Assembly: GCA_949291445.1 (NCBI GenBank)
Contig: CASEVT010000090.1
Location: 1 to 35,666 of the forward strand
Length of the DNA stretch: 35,666 nt
Origin: an uncultured bacterium
GTDB lineage: Bacteria > Cyanobacteriota > Vampirovibrionia > Gastranaerophilales > Gastranaerophilaceae
Direction: 5' to 3'
The notes beneath the pieces were generated by a model that saw nothing but the letters and a program-made list of their open reading frames with translations, searched no databases and had not been told where the DNA came from. A program made the translations under genes and the position numbers. This document shows positions 1 to 8,204 of the stretch, one piece after another. How positions within the stretch are numbered: the stretch's first letter is position 1; each line of letters opens with the position of its first letter.

Positions 1-300
1 GTAGATTTAATTTTTTTGATATGTTATAAAAAACAGTTTTCTGCGAACTCTAAATATTATTTATACAAATATATACAATTAGTAGTATAAAAACTGTACA
101 AAAAATGCCAGTATATTAAAATATATTAACTTATATGTAAAATCTAACAAAAATTTTTTTTATTATTTTTGTATAAGTATGCATATAAGAAATAGTTTTT
201 GTGTTTAATCAAAGAAAATTAGTAGTAACTTATATGTCTAAATACTTATTTCAACTGTTACAAATAATCATTTAAGGTGTTTATTTACAATTTTGGCAGA
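1..300. other. AT-rich noncoding stretch
   Basis: No open reading frame with a ribosome binding site is visible on either strand. The stretch is mostly A and T with short runs. It is probably the intergenic region that lies past the 3' end of the ispH-rpsA transcript, reaching toward a gene outside the window. I see no convincing repeat or tRNA in it. Confidence 0.5.
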
Positions 301-329
301 TTGCAATTAGTTTTGGGGCATGCTAATTT
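301..329 (+). promoter_or_regulatory. Possible promoter for the candidate RNA
   Basis: TTGCAA (301-306) and TAATTT (324-329) are 17 bases apart, and TGC directly before the second element forms an extended -10. The -10 itself matches consensus poorly. It is listed only because a foldable sequence and a T-run follow it. Confidence 0.25.
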
Positions 330-334
330 ATTTG

Positions 335-476
335 ATTGCTTTTCTTGACGAAACGCAGCTGAGCCATAGAAAATATCCCTATGCGGACAGCCTCTTACCA
401 ACTTGGTAACTATACGCTCCACCGATAAGATCCTGAAACAAATTCAGTGTGATAGCGCGGTTTATGAATATTTTTT
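335..476 (+). ncRNA. Candidate structured RNA, family not recognised
   Basis: This stretch is less AT-rich than its surroundings and has several stems that fit one fold. AAACGC (351-356) can pair with GCG-GTTT (455-463, one bulge). GAGC (361-364) pairs with GCTC (416-419) and encloses two hairpins, CATAG/CTATG (365-383) and TTACC/GGTAA (395-409). A further hairpin, CTGAA/TTCAG, is at 433-447. A run of six T follows at 471-476. I compared it from memory with 6S RNA, SRP RNA, tmRNA, RNase P RNA and common riboswitches and found no match. The strand is uncertain: the same stems would form on the minus strand, where it would lie after the rpsA terminator as a leader for a gene outside the window. 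Confidence 0.35.
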
Positions 477-483
477 ACAAAAA

Positions 484-509
484 AAGTGGCAAGCAAAAAC
501 TTACCACTT
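484..509. terminator. Rho-independent terminator of the ispH-rpsA transcript
   Basis: A ten-pair stem (484-493 with 500-509) has a six-base loop and, read on the minus strand, only one wobble pair, followed by a T-run. It lies just past the rpsA stop codon. Read on the plus strand, the wobble becomes a C/A mismatch, so it fits rpsA better. Confidence 0.8.
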
Positions 510-530
510 CTTTATTTAGTTACCTTTTTA

Positions 531-1601
531 TTAGTTATTCATATCTCTTACACTCAAAGCAATGCGGTGTTCTTGGGGTGTGAATTTTTTTATCAACACT
601 TTTACTTCTTCACCTGCTTTGTAGATATCGAAAGGATTAGCTTCCGGATCTTCCATTTCTGCTACTGGCAACAAAGCTTCTACTCCGGGGAATATGTTTA
701 TAAATGCTCCGAATGAAGTTACTTTATTTACTGTTCCAGTGATGATTTCACCTTCTTTGAATTTATCTTCAATTTCTTCCCAAGGGTTGTCGCCGATTCT
801 TTTCAGACTCAAGCTAATTCTCTTTAGTTGTTCATCTATTTTAAGAATCTTAACTTCAATTTCTTGACCCAAAGTCAAAACATCAGACGGATGTTTAATT
901 CTTTGCCAAGAAATTTCGGAAATTGGCAGCAATCCGTCTACTCCGTTGATATCAACGAATGCGCCGAAATCTGCAATTCTTACTACTTCACCCTTAACTA
1001 TTTGATCTATTTCAAGGTTAGAAATTACGTCATCAACGAGCTGTTCTCTTTGTTCAGCCAAAGCTTGTCTTTGTGAAAGGATTAATTTGTTGCGTTTTGC
1101 GTCGGCTTCAAGAACTTTTACTTCAATTTCTTTGTTCATCAATCCGTCGAAAGGCATACCGGTTCTCAATTGTGATGCTGGAATGAATCCTCTCAAATCC
1201 ATTGCTTCAACAATTACGCCGCCTTTAACCAGTGATGCAACTTTTGCTGTAATTGTTTCACCGGATATTTTAGCGTTTTGAAGTGTTTGCCATGCTTGTG
1301 CGCAAGCCACTTTTTTCAGTGACAATATCATTCCGCCGTCTTCTTTTTCGTCTTCTTTCAAGATATAAAATTCTTTTTGATCTCCGATTTTGAGCGGGTT
1401 TTCGCTAAGCATTGAAGATGGTATTTCTCTTGTGGGCAAGAATCCTTCTGATTTTGCTCCGATATCTACCAAAAATCCGTCGTTTTCTTCTTTTACTACC
1501 ACACCTTTTACAACATCTGCTACGTTAAGCTTTGTCATAAAAGATTCTTCCAAGAGTCTTTCAAATTCGTCCATTGTGGACTTTTCTGTTGCTTTTGTCA
1601 T
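531..1601 (-). CDS. rpsA: Ribosomal protein S1 family RNA-binding protein
   Basis: S1 helps the 30S subunit bind and unfold mRNA during translation initiation. The 356-residue protein has four S1 OB-fold repeats, at about residues 25-95, 110-180, 200-270 and 285-355. The third is the most canonical (GEVVRIADFGAFVDI, then GLLPISEIS), and the fourth repeats the same pattern with FGAFINI. Four repeats is fewer than the six of enterobacterial S1 and close to the shorter forms of Firmicutes and cyanobacteria. The ATG start has AAGAAAGGAAAA upstream. It lies 27 bases after ispH on the same strand, a neighbourhood also known from Clostridia, where the two are sometimes fused. It is probably transcribed from the ispH promoter and ends at the hairpin at 484-509. 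Confidence 0.93.
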   Translation of the reverse strand: MTKATEKSTMDEFERLLEESFMTKLNVADVVKGVVVKEENDGFLVDIGAKSEGFLPTREIPSSMLSENPLKIGDQKEFYILKEDEKEDGGMILSLKKVACAQAWQTLQNAKISGETITAKVASLVKGGVIVEAMDLRGFIPASQLRTGMPFDGLMNKEIEVKVLEADAKRNKLILSQRQALAEQREQLVDDVISNLEIDQIVKGEVVRIADFGAFVDINGVDGLLPISEISWQRIKHPSDVLTLGQEIEVKILKIDEQLKRISLSLKRIGDNPWEEIEDKFKEGEIITGTVNKVTSFGAFINIFPGVEALLPVAEMEDPEANPFDIYKAGEEVKVLIKKFTPQEHRIALSVRDMNN

Positions 1602-1628
1602 AATTTATTTTCCTTTCTTAATTATATT

Positions 1629-2498
1629 TTAATTGTATTTTTCAAGTTCTTTTATTACTCCGTTTATTATATTTTCCGGAGTTGATGCGCCTGCGGTTAC
1701 GCCAATATTTTTTGCTTTGAGTATTTCTTCATCGTAATTTTTTAATTCTTCGAATGTCTCTATGTGAATCGTGTTAGTGATCCCCTTCAATATTTCCGCA
1801 AGATGGGTAGTATTTGCACTTTTTTTGCTCCCTACCACTATCATCAAATCTGATTCTTGTGCAAGATTTCTTGCCTCATTTTGTCTTAACGAAGTGGAGG
1901 CGCATATTGTGTTGTAAACCAGCAATTCTTTGGTTATACCAGTCAAATAATCCACTATATTTTTCAAATTTTCAATTCTCTGAGTGGTTTGTACAACTAC
2001 ACCGATTTTTTTATGTTCTTTTATTTTTGTTTCATAAGCTTTTAGTGAATCAATATCCGGCGCGACAATGATGTTTTCGCCGTATTTTTGCGCATTAGCC
2101 CTGATTGCCGCAACCTCTGGGTGCTCCGGTTTGCCCACTATGACAAGCATATAACCCTGTTGAACTACACCTATTGCTTTTTGCTGTACTTTTTTTACGT
2201 CCGGACAGGTCAAATCTACTATTTCATATCCCTTTTTCTGGATCTGTTCAAAAACTTCCGGTGATGCTCCGTGACTTCTTATTACACAAATTCCGCCGTT
2301 GCCTTCAGGCAATTCATACACTGTTTTTATACCCAGCTTTGAAAGTTCATTGATTACATGTGAGTTATGGATTAGCTCACCAAGAACCCAGATCTGTTTC
2401 TGTTCATTCTCTGATTTTAATCTTTTTGTAGTTTCAACGGCTCTTTTTACGCCGTAACAAAATCCTGCATGTTTTGCCAGTTTAATATTCTTTTTCAA
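1629..2498 (-). CDS. ispH: 4-hydroxy-3-methylbut-2-enyl diphosphate reductase
   Basis: IspH performs the last step of the MEP isoprenoid pathway, reducing HMBPP to IPP and DMAPP with an iron-sulfur cluster. The 289-residue protein has the three cluster cysteines, C14 (AGFCYGV), C98 (DLTCPDV) and C199 (NTICAST). It also has the family histidines H44 (HNSHV), H76 (RSHGA) and H126, the catalytic glutamate E128 (EHPEV) and the QTT motif near residue 171. The start is TTG at 2496-2498, with AGGAAG about nine bases upstream. It supplies precursors for the undecaprenyl carrier used by MraY and MurG encoded later in this window. The gene is upstream of rpsA and apparently co-transcribed with it. Confidence 0.96.
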   Translation of the reverse strand: MKKNIKLAKHAGFCYGVKRAVETTKRLKSENEQKQIWVLGELIHNSHVINELSKLGIKTVYELPEGNGGICVIRSHGASPEVFEQIQKKGYEIVDLTCPDVKKVQQKAIGVVQQGYMLVIVGKPEHPEVAAIRANAQKYGENIIVAPDIDSLKAYETKIKEHKKIGVVVQTTQRIENLKNIVDYLTGITKELLVYNTICASTSLRQNEARNLAQESDLMIVVGSKKSANTTHLAEILKGITNTIHIETFEELKNYDEEILKAKNIGVTAGASTPENIINGVIKELEKYN

Positions 2499-2557
2499 TA
2501 AAAGATACTTCCTGTCTTTAGACTCACAACAAACTTATCATTCATCGTGGTAAGAAT

Positions 2558-2586
2558 TTTATATCACGAACATTTTTCAATTACAA
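2558..2586 (-). promoter_or_regulatory. Promoter of ispH-rpsA
   Basis: On the minus strand TTGTAA (2586-2581) and TATAAA (2563-2558) are separated by exactly 17 bases. The leader to the TTG start of ispH would be about 50 bases. It is based on sequence match only. Confidence 0.55.
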
Positions 2587-2624
2587 TAATTTATTTATGG
2601 CGATAATAAGCAAATCAAAAAGTA

Positions 2625-2651
2625 AAAAAGCAGGCTATCAACCTGCTTTTT
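2625..2651. terminator. Terminator after rpmE
   Basis: A perfect ten-pair stem, AAAAAGCAGG with CCTGCTTTTT, has a seven-base loop. It lies shortly after the rpmE stop on the minus strand, where T-rich sequence follows. It also insulates the ispH promoter from rpmE read-through. Confidence 0.85.
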
Positions 2652-2678
2652 GCATAAAATTCTTTGTAATACAAACCA

Positions 2679-2882
2679 CTATTTTTTTTGTTCGTATCTT
2701 TTTTTGAATCTTTCAACACGTCCTTCGGTATCCATAATTTTTTGTGTACCGGTGAAGAACGGATGGCAGTTGTTGCAAATTTCAACTGTAATATCTTCGT
2801 TTACGGAACCTGTTTCAATTTCGTTTCCGCATACGCATTTAATTTTCATTTTTTTGTATTCCGGATGTATGTCTTTTTTCAT
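2679..2882 (-). CDS. rpmE: Ribosomal protein L31
   Basis: L31 is a small protein of the 50S subunit. The predicted product has 67 residues and starts MKKDIHPEY, the usual beginning of the family. It has the zinc-binding type signature: a CxC pair (KCVCG) and a CxxC pair (CNNC), which mark the zinc-containing L31 rather than the cysteine-free paralogue. An ATG nine bases further upstream (2889-2891) is only one base from the AGAAGGG ribosome binding site and so is less likely. From the ATG chosen here the spacing is about ten bases. It is monocistronic, with its own promoter and terminator. Confidence 0.95.
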   Translation of the reverse strand: MKKDIHPEYKKMKIKCVCGNEIETGSVNEDITVEICNNCHPFFTGTQKIMDTEGRVERFKKRYEQKK

Positions 2883-2914
2883 TTTATTCATTCCCTTCTG
2901 TGATGTTTACTTTT

Positions 2915-2943
2915 ATCATAAATTGCTCAAAAATTATTATCAA
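2915..2943 (-). promoter_or_regulatory. Promoter of rpmE
   Basis: On the minus strand TTGATA (2943-2938) and TATGAT (2920-2915) are separated by 17 bases. This is a close match to a sigma-70-type promoter, about 30 bases before the rpmE start. The proS transcript must start in the same short divergent gap, but I do not see an equally good plus-strand promoter. Confidence 0.65.
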
Positions 2944-3002
2944 GTTTTTTTGTGATAATATTAATTTGTATTAATTATCCCATTGTACAGAGGAATCAAA
3001 TT

Positions 3003-4724
3003 ATGAAAATGTCACAACTTTTTGTTCAAACACTGCGTGAATTTCCATCCGACGCTGAGGTTATGAGTCATAAACTTCTTGTAAGAGCAGGATACATCAG
3101 AAAATTGACCTCCGGTGTTTATAATTATTTGCCTTTAATGTGGCGTGTATTGAGAAAAGTTGAGAACATTGTTCGTGAAGAAATGGATGCAACCGGTGCT
3201 CAAGAGCTTCTGATGCCGTTTGTTCAACCTGAGGAATTGTGGAAAGAATCCGGACGATGGGAGGTCTACGGTAAAGAATTAATGCGGCTTAAAGATAGGC
3301 ACGACAGAGGTATGTGTCTTGGACCGACTCATGAAGAAGTTATAACCTTTGTTGCCAGAGAAGGCATCCGCTCATACAAGCAGCTTCCTGTCAACCTTTA
3401 TCAAATACAATCTAAATTCCGTGATGAAATTCGCCCCAGATTCGGTCTTTTGAGAGGTCGTGAATTCATTATGAAAGATGCATACAGTTTTGACACTTCT
3501 CAAGAGGGGCTTGAAAGATCATACAAGGTTATGGCTGATGCATACACAAAAATCTTTAACCGCTGCGGGCTTGAGACAAAAGCCGTTCAATCTGATTCCG
3601 GTGCGATTGGTGGGGCTGTTTCTCATGAATATATGGTTTTGATTGATGACAAGGATAACAATGCCGGTGAAAATGACGTATTTTACTGCAAAAAATGCGG
3701 CTATGCAGCTAACAGTAATCATGCTGTTTCTAACTTGCCTGATGCAGTTATTGATGGCGGTTTTTCCGAATGTAGAAAAGTTGATACACCTAATACCGTT
3801 ACTATAGAGCAGGTTGCTGATTTTCTCGGTGTTCCTGCTACTGTCATCTGTAAATCTATGATATATATTGCCGATAAAAAGCCTGTTATGGCATTGATTC
3901 GTGGTGATAAACAGTTTGAAGAAACTAAAGTTGCTAATGCTATTGGTGCAATCGAAATCCGGAGTGCTTCACCGGCTGAACTCGAAGAAATCTTCGGTGC
4001 AGGTAAGGGATTTATCGGACCTAAGGATCTTAAAGATATACCTGTTATTGCAGATTTGACCGTTAAGGAGTTGAAGAATTTTGTAATCGGTGCTAACGAG
4101 AATGATAAGCACTTTGTCGGTGTCAATTGGGGTGTAGATTTGTCGCAACCCGAGTTTGCAGATATCAGACTTGTTGAAAAAGGTGAGTTTTGTCCTGATT
4201 GTGGCGAACCGCTCTTTGTTACAAAAGGGATTGAGGTTGGTAATATTTTTCAGCTTGGTACTAAGTATTCTGAAAAAATGCATGCTGTTTATGTCGATGA
4301 AAACGGTAAAGAAAAACCTTTTATCATGGGCTGCTACGGAATTGGTATCTCCAGAACTGCTGCGGCTGCCGTTGAAAGACATCATGATGAGTTTGGAATA
4401 AAATGGCCTATCTCCATCGCTCCTTACCATGTTATTGTCGTTCCCGTTAATGTTAATGACGAAAAACAGGTTACCGTTGCTAATCAAATTTATAAAGAAT
4501 TGCTTAGCAAGGGTGTTGAGGCGGTTATTGATGATCGTGATGAGCGTGCAGGTGTTAAGTTTAAAGATTCTGAACTTATCGGTTTTCCGTTTAGAATTAC
4601 TGCCGGAAAAACTGTTGAGGAGGGATTGGTTGAATTTAAAATCCGTGAAACCGGTGAGGTACTTAAAATTACTCCAGATGAGGCTATTCAACGTGTTGTG
4701 GATGCCGTTTCTCAAATAAAATAA
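3003..4724 (+). CDS. proS: Prolyl-tRNA synthetase, bacterial type with editing insert
   Basis: This class II synthetase charges tRNA-Pro with proline in the cytoplasm. From the ATG at 3003 (MKMSQLFVQTLRE) it has 573 residues, the normal length of the bacterial type. Motif 2 is seen as FRDEIRPRFGLLRGREF, motif 3 as GCYGIGISR, and an HxGx region as LGPTHEEV. A YbaK-like editing insert that clears misacylated alanine occupies roughly residues 225-385. The C-terminal anticodon-binding domain contains DDRDERAGVKFKDSELIG. The reading frame is open for 17 more codons upstream, but those do not resemble the family, and AGAGGAA lies just before 3003. It converges with the acetyl-CoA synthetase gene on a shared terminator. 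Confidence 0.96.
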   Translation: MKMSQLFVQTLREFPSDAEVMSHKLLVRAGYIRKLTSGVYNYLPLMWRVLRKVENIVREEMDATGAQELLMPFVQPEELWKESGRWEVYGKELMRLKDRHDRGMCLGPTHEEVITFVAREGIRSYKQLPVNLYQIQSKFRDEIRPRFGLLRGREFIMKDAYSFDTSQEGLERSYKVMADAYTKIFNRCGLETKAVQSDSGAIGGAVSHEYMVLIDDKDNNAGENDVFYCKKCGYAANSNHAVSNLPDAVIDGGFSECRKVDTPNTVTIEQVADFLGVPATVICKSMIYIADKKPVMALIRGDKQFEETKVANAIGAIEIRSASPAELEEIFGAGKGFIGPKDLKDIPVIADLTVKELKNFVIGANENDKHFVGVNWGVDLSQPEFADIRLVEKGEFCPDCGEPLFVTKGIEVGNIFQLGTKYSEKMHAVYVDENGKEKPFIMGCYGIGISRTAAAAVERHHDEFGIKWPISIAPYHVIVVPVNVNDEKQVTVANQIYKELLSKGVEAVIDDRDERAGVKFKDSELIGFPFRITAGKTVEEGLVEFKIRETGEVLKITPDEAIQRVVDAVSQIK

Positions 4725-4767
4725 TTGTTTGTTATTTGCTTGAAATTGCATCTTAATTTGTATAAAG

Positions 4768-4796
4768 AAAGAAGCCTGAATTTCTCAGGCTTCTTT
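4768..4796. terminator. Bidirectional terminator between proS and the acetyl-CoA synthetase gene
   Basis: A perfect twelve-pair stem, AAAGAAGCCTGA with TCAGGCTTCTTT, has a five-base loop. It is followed by T-runs on the plus strand and flanked by the stops of two convergent genes. Confidence 0.9.
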
Positions 4797-4815
4797 TTTG
4801 ATGTTTAAAATCAGA

Positions 4816-6981
4816 TTATTTGCCGCAAGAACAGCATTCGCTACCGCATCCGAAGTATTCTTTTACTTCGTTTACACGTACCTTAATACGACCGTCAACT
4901 GCTATGCCTTCACCTGTTTTTTCAGAGATGAGCAGCGGATTTATATCCAATTCATCAATAAACTTGAAGTCATTAACCAGTTGTGACAATCTCAATAATG
5001 TTTCTTGTATTTGTTCCATTTGTGCCGGTTTTGTGCCTCTTGCACCTTTCAACAATTCGTATGCTTTAACAGATTTAATCATTTCATCTGCGTCAACATC
5101 CGTTAACGGTGCAATTCTAAAGGTTACGTCTTTCATTGTTTCAATGAATACACCGCCCAGACCGAACATCATCATTGGACCGTATTGCGGGTCAGTTGCA
5201 ATACCGCATACCATTTCACGGTTGCCTTTAACCATTTCTTGAATAATTACACCTTCAAGCCCGTCTATCAGACCTTTTTCTGTTAATTTTGCTATAAGAT
5301 CTCTGTATTCTTCTCTGAGTTGTTCTTCAGATTGAATATTGATTCTTACGCCGCCAACATCGGTTTTGTGTGAAGTAGTTTTTGATGTCATTTTCATTAC
5401 TACCGGATATCCGATCGAGTTACCGAGATTTGCAACTTCTTCTTCATTCGTTGCAAGTCCGTATTTGCAAGCTCTGATTCCGTAAGCATCCAGTACATCG
5501 ATTGATTCCAATGTTGTCAATTGAGCACGTCCGTCTGCTACTGCACCTTTGATTATTCTTTCTGCCTTTGACTTATCTACATCATAAACAGGAATCTTTC
5601 CTTCAGGTCTTTGCATCCAGAGTCTTTGTTGATTCAATCTGTTGAATCCGTCTGCTGCTTCTTCTGCATACATAAAGAACGGCATATTTACATCCATATT
5701 AGACAGTTGTGTAAAGAATTCGCTCTTTGTCATAAATACGCCGATTATCGGTTTTTCAGGATTTTTAGCTTTTATTTCCATCAATGCTTTTGCGACATCG
5801 ATATCTTTCAAGCCCAAGAACGGCAAGTAGATAACTGCTATCATATCGACATTTTCATCGGCAATAACTGTTTCCAGTGTTTGTTTGTAGTGTTCGATAG
5901 GTGCTGATGCTATCATGTCTATCGGGTTTTTAACACTTGCTGCTGCCGGCAGGAAACTTCTTAGTTTTTCTTTTGTTGCATCGGTAATTTTTGCCATTTG
6001 CAATCCGTATTCGCACACGGCATCCGTTGCCATAATTCCGGGACCGCCTGAGTTGGTTATGATTGCTACTCGGTCACCTTTCGGGATTGGTGATGTTGCA
6101 AACACTTTCGCTGTTGAAAACAGATTTTTCAGTGAATATTCTCTTATTACACCTGATTGTTTCAAAAGTGCATTAGCTGCTTTATCTGCTCCTGCAAGTG
6201 AGCCTGTGTGTGATGATGCTGCTGATGCGCCCGCTGCCGAACGACCTGCTTTGAGTGCTAAAACCGGTTTTTTCTTGGTTATTCTTGATGCTAATTTTCT
6301 GAAATTAGACGGATTTTGGATTGATTCCATATATAATAGGATTTGTTCAACATCGTCTTCATTTTCCCAGTATTCCATTGCTGTTTCTGCGTTGATATCA
6401 GCTTGGTTACCGATTGAAATGAATTGTGCAAAACCAAGGTTTAAGTCTTTCAAGATGTTCAAAATACCGCCGCCCAGTGCGCCTGATTGAGATACAAATC
6501 CGATGTTGCCTCTTTCGGGCAATGATTCTGCAAAACATCCGTCCATTCTGATGTCCGGTGCTGTGTTTACTACACCCAGACAGTTCGGACCTACGCATCT
6601 CATTCCGTATTCTTTTAATTTTGCTACCAGTTGTTTTTCAGCTTCGGCGCCTTCCGCTCCTGCTTCTTTGAAGCCTGCTGAGATTATGCATATTCCTTTG
6701 ATTCCCTTTTCGTGGCAGTCGTCTATTGCTTGCAATACAAATTTTTGTGCTATTACTATTATCGCAAGATCAACTTCGCCCGGGATTTCTTTTACGTTTG
6801 TATATGCCTTAAATCCTTCGATTTCTCCGCCTTTTGGATTGACCGGATAGATATTTCCCGTGAATTTATATTCTTTTAATCGTTTCATTATATCAGAACC
6901 GATTGTGTGATCTTTTGTTGATGCGCCTACTACTGCGATTGCTTTTGGACGCATGATTTTGTCTAGTTGTTCTTTTAGCAT
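4816..6981 (-). CDS. Acetate--CoA ligase (ADP-forming), fused alpha and beta subunits
   Basis: This family converts acyl-CoA, ADP and phosphate to the acid, CoA and ATP, which conserves energy in fermentation. The 721-residue protein has an N-terminal CoA-binding Rossmann domain (residues 1-130), a succinyl-CoA-ligase-like region and a C-terminal ATP-grasp domain (about 490-705). H258 in SSHTGSLAG is the expected phosphohistidine, and H538 in TSHKTDVGG matches the second, beta-subunit histidine. There is no acetyltransferase domain, so it is not a Pat-type protein acetylase. The last residues carry four cysteines (712, 716, 717, 719) in a short tail that the fold does not need. The ATG follows AGAAAGGTGAC. 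It is monocistronic and convergent with proS. The acyl substrate cannot be told from sequence. Confidence 0.9.
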   Translation of the reverse strand: MLKEQLDKIMRPKAIAVVGASTKDHTIGSDIMKRLKEYKFTGNIYPVNPKGGEIEGFKAYTNVKEIPGEVDLAIIVIAQKFVLQAIDDCHEKGIKGICIISAGFKEAGAEGAEAEKQLVAKLKEYGMRCVGPNCLGVVNTAPDIRMDGCFAESLPERGNIGFVSQSGALGGGILNILKDLNLGFAQFISIGNQADINAETAMEYWENEDDVEQILLYMESIQNPSNFRKLASRITKKKPVLALKAGRSAAGASAASSHTGSLAGADKAANALLKQSGVIREYSLKNLFSTAKVFATSPIPKGDRVAIITNSGGPGIMATDAVCEYGLQMAKITDATKEKLRSFLPAAASVKNPIDMIASAPIEHYKQTLETVIADENVDMIAVIYLPFLGLKDIDVAKALMEIKAKNPEKPIIGVFMTKSEFFTQLSNMDVNMPFFMYAEEAADGFNRLNQQRLWMQRPEGKIPVYDVDKSKAERIIKGAVADGRAQLTTLESIDVLDAYGIRACKYGLATNEEEVANLGNSIGYPVVMKMTSKTTSHKTDVGGVRINIQSEEQLREEYRDLIAKLTEKGLIDGLEGVIIQEMVKGNREMVCGIATDPQYGPMMMFGLGGVFIETMKDVTFRIAPLTDVDADEMIKSVKAYELLKGARGTKPAQMEQIQETLLRLSQLVNDFKFIDELDINPLLISEKTGEGIAVDGRIKVRVNEVKEYFGCGSECCSCGK

Positions 6982-7094
6982 TTTGTCACCTTTCTTTTTT
7001 ATTTTTTTATTATTTATAATTTTTTATTTTTTCACGATTTAATAAAAATTTAATCCAATCCAATCACTATTATTATTGCTCGAACAAAAATTTT

Positions 7095-7123
7095 GTACAA
7101 ATTTATTGAAAAAAAATTTGTAC
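7095..7123. promoter_or_regulatory. Inverted repeat over the promoter, possible operator
   Basis: GTACAAATTT (7095-7104) is repeated in inverted form at 7114-7123 after nine bases. The repeat covers the -35 element and part of the spacer of the plus-strand promoter at 7106-7133. It lies in the divergent gap before the synthetase gene, so a bound protein could affect either direction. Confidence 0.4.
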
Positions 7124-7133
7124 GGGATACAAT
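7106..7133 (+). promoter_or_regulatory. Promoter of the PRTase-like/radical SAM pair
   Basis: TTGAAA (7106-7111) and TACAAT (7128-7133) are separated by 16 bases. The leader to the ATG at 7245 would be about 105 bases, with no recognised riboswitch in it. Confidence 0.5.
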
Positions 7134-7244
7134 AAAACACGCAACTTTAAAAATTCACGGTTTTTACGCTATTGCAATTTAAAATGATGAGTTCCTGTTT
7201 TCTTTAACGGGCAAAATTATTCTTTGTTTTAGGTTTTATTATTA

Positions 7245-8195
7245 ATGAAAATACCTTCAGTATCCAAATTTACAAATTATATTAAATCCAAAGTCCGAGG
7301 AGTCAAGTCTTCTTTGTCGGTTCAAAACAGGCATGCTGCTGTTGCGGCTTTCAAGCCTGTTATGCATGTTGATACGTTTCGCAGACAAACTTATTCTCAG
7401 AAGATTCTTTCTCAACCGCTTAATGATAATGCAAGTTTTCTTTGTCGGCGTATTTTAAGTTCTGTTGATGAAATTACTCCATCGGTATTTAATAAGTTTT
7501 CAAAGGATGAGATTTCTGTAATTCGTTCTCAAATACCTTCTGAAATGGCTCATCATGCTGAGATTACTGTTGGAGTTTCCAGAGTGTTAAAAAATTATTT
7601 TGATAAAAATTTGAAAAAAGGTAACTATGTTTTTGTTTCTGTTGGGCGTTCTTTTGCTTCGGTTGCTCAATGTCTTAAGTTTATGGGGATTGAGGCGAGG
7701 TATTTACCTCTTTCGGATTTGAGTACTTATGAGGACAGTGTTGCTGAAAGAATGGTTCAGTCTTTCGGTTTTCCTGCTTATAAAGAGTATTTGTATGAAC
7801 TTTTCGGGACTCCGGAGGCTTTGAAAAAAAACAAAAAATACTTTGTTGTCGGTGATTTTTGTATGTCCGGTACTACTCTTGATGTCACTAAAAAAATACT
7901 TTCTCATAATACTGTCGGTTTGTCTTCAAAAAAGATTAAGTATTATAATTTAAATTATTTACTTCAGAAAATTGCGGCGCAAAGAAAAACCAATCCTAAG
8001 GACCACGCTCTTATTGACAATTTTGTTCTTGATGCTGTTTTGCAAAATTATGATGAATATGCTCCTATTCGCCGGTTAAACTGGAAAAGCTTAGGATATA
8101 TCAGGTTTGCTCTGCAATCTCCTAAAACGGATGTTACAAAAAAGTTTCAGTTTTGTCTTTCTGATATACTGTCTGATAATAGTTTGATTATTTGA
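7245..8195 (+). CDS. Phosphoribosyltransferase-like protein of unknown function
   Basis: I do not recognise a named family over the whole 316 residues. Residues 199-212 read YFVVGDFCMSGTTL, which resembles the PRPP-binding loop of type I phosphoribosyltransferases (hydrophobic strand, acidic pair, then SGTT or TGGT), but with GD in place of the usual DD or ED. About 65 residues earlier, VFVSVGRSFASV looks like the preceding strand and loop of the same fold. The first 60 residues are basic and have no signal peptide or membrane segment. Only a weak AGG lies near the ATG, so the start is less certain than for most genes here. The gene is nine bases upstream of a radical SAM gene and probably co-transcribed. 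A catalytic or merely nucleotide-sensing role are both possible. Confidence 0.6.
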   Translation: MKIPSVSKFTNYIKSKVRGVKSSLSVQNRHAAVAAFKPVMHVDTFRRQTYSQKILSQPLNDNASFLCRRILSSVDEITPSVFNKFSKDEISVIRSQIPSEMAHHAEITVGVSRVLKNYFDKNLKKGNYVFVSVGRSFASVAQCLKFMGIEARYLPLSDLSTYEDSVAERMVQSFGFPAYKEYLYELFGTPEALKKNKKYFVVGDFCMSGTTLDVTKKILSHNTVGLSSKKIKYYNLNYLLQKIAAQRKTNPKDHALIDNFVLDAVLQNYDEYAPIRRLNWKSLGYIRFALQSPKTDVTKKFQFCLSDILSDNSLII

Positions 8196-8204
8196 GGTAA
8201 TTTT

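Noticed and set aside
335-476. SAM or c-di-GMP riboswitch at this site
   Set aside because: Fragments look similar, but the conserved core motifs of those families are missing.
3969-4751. Long antisense reading frame of 260 codons over proS
   Set aside because: It lies opposite a well-supported gene, has no family resemblance and reflects the codon use of proS.
5915-6490. 191-codon plus-strand frame over the acetyl-CoA synthetase gene
   Set aside because: It is antisense to a clear gene and has no ribosome binding site or recognisable domain.
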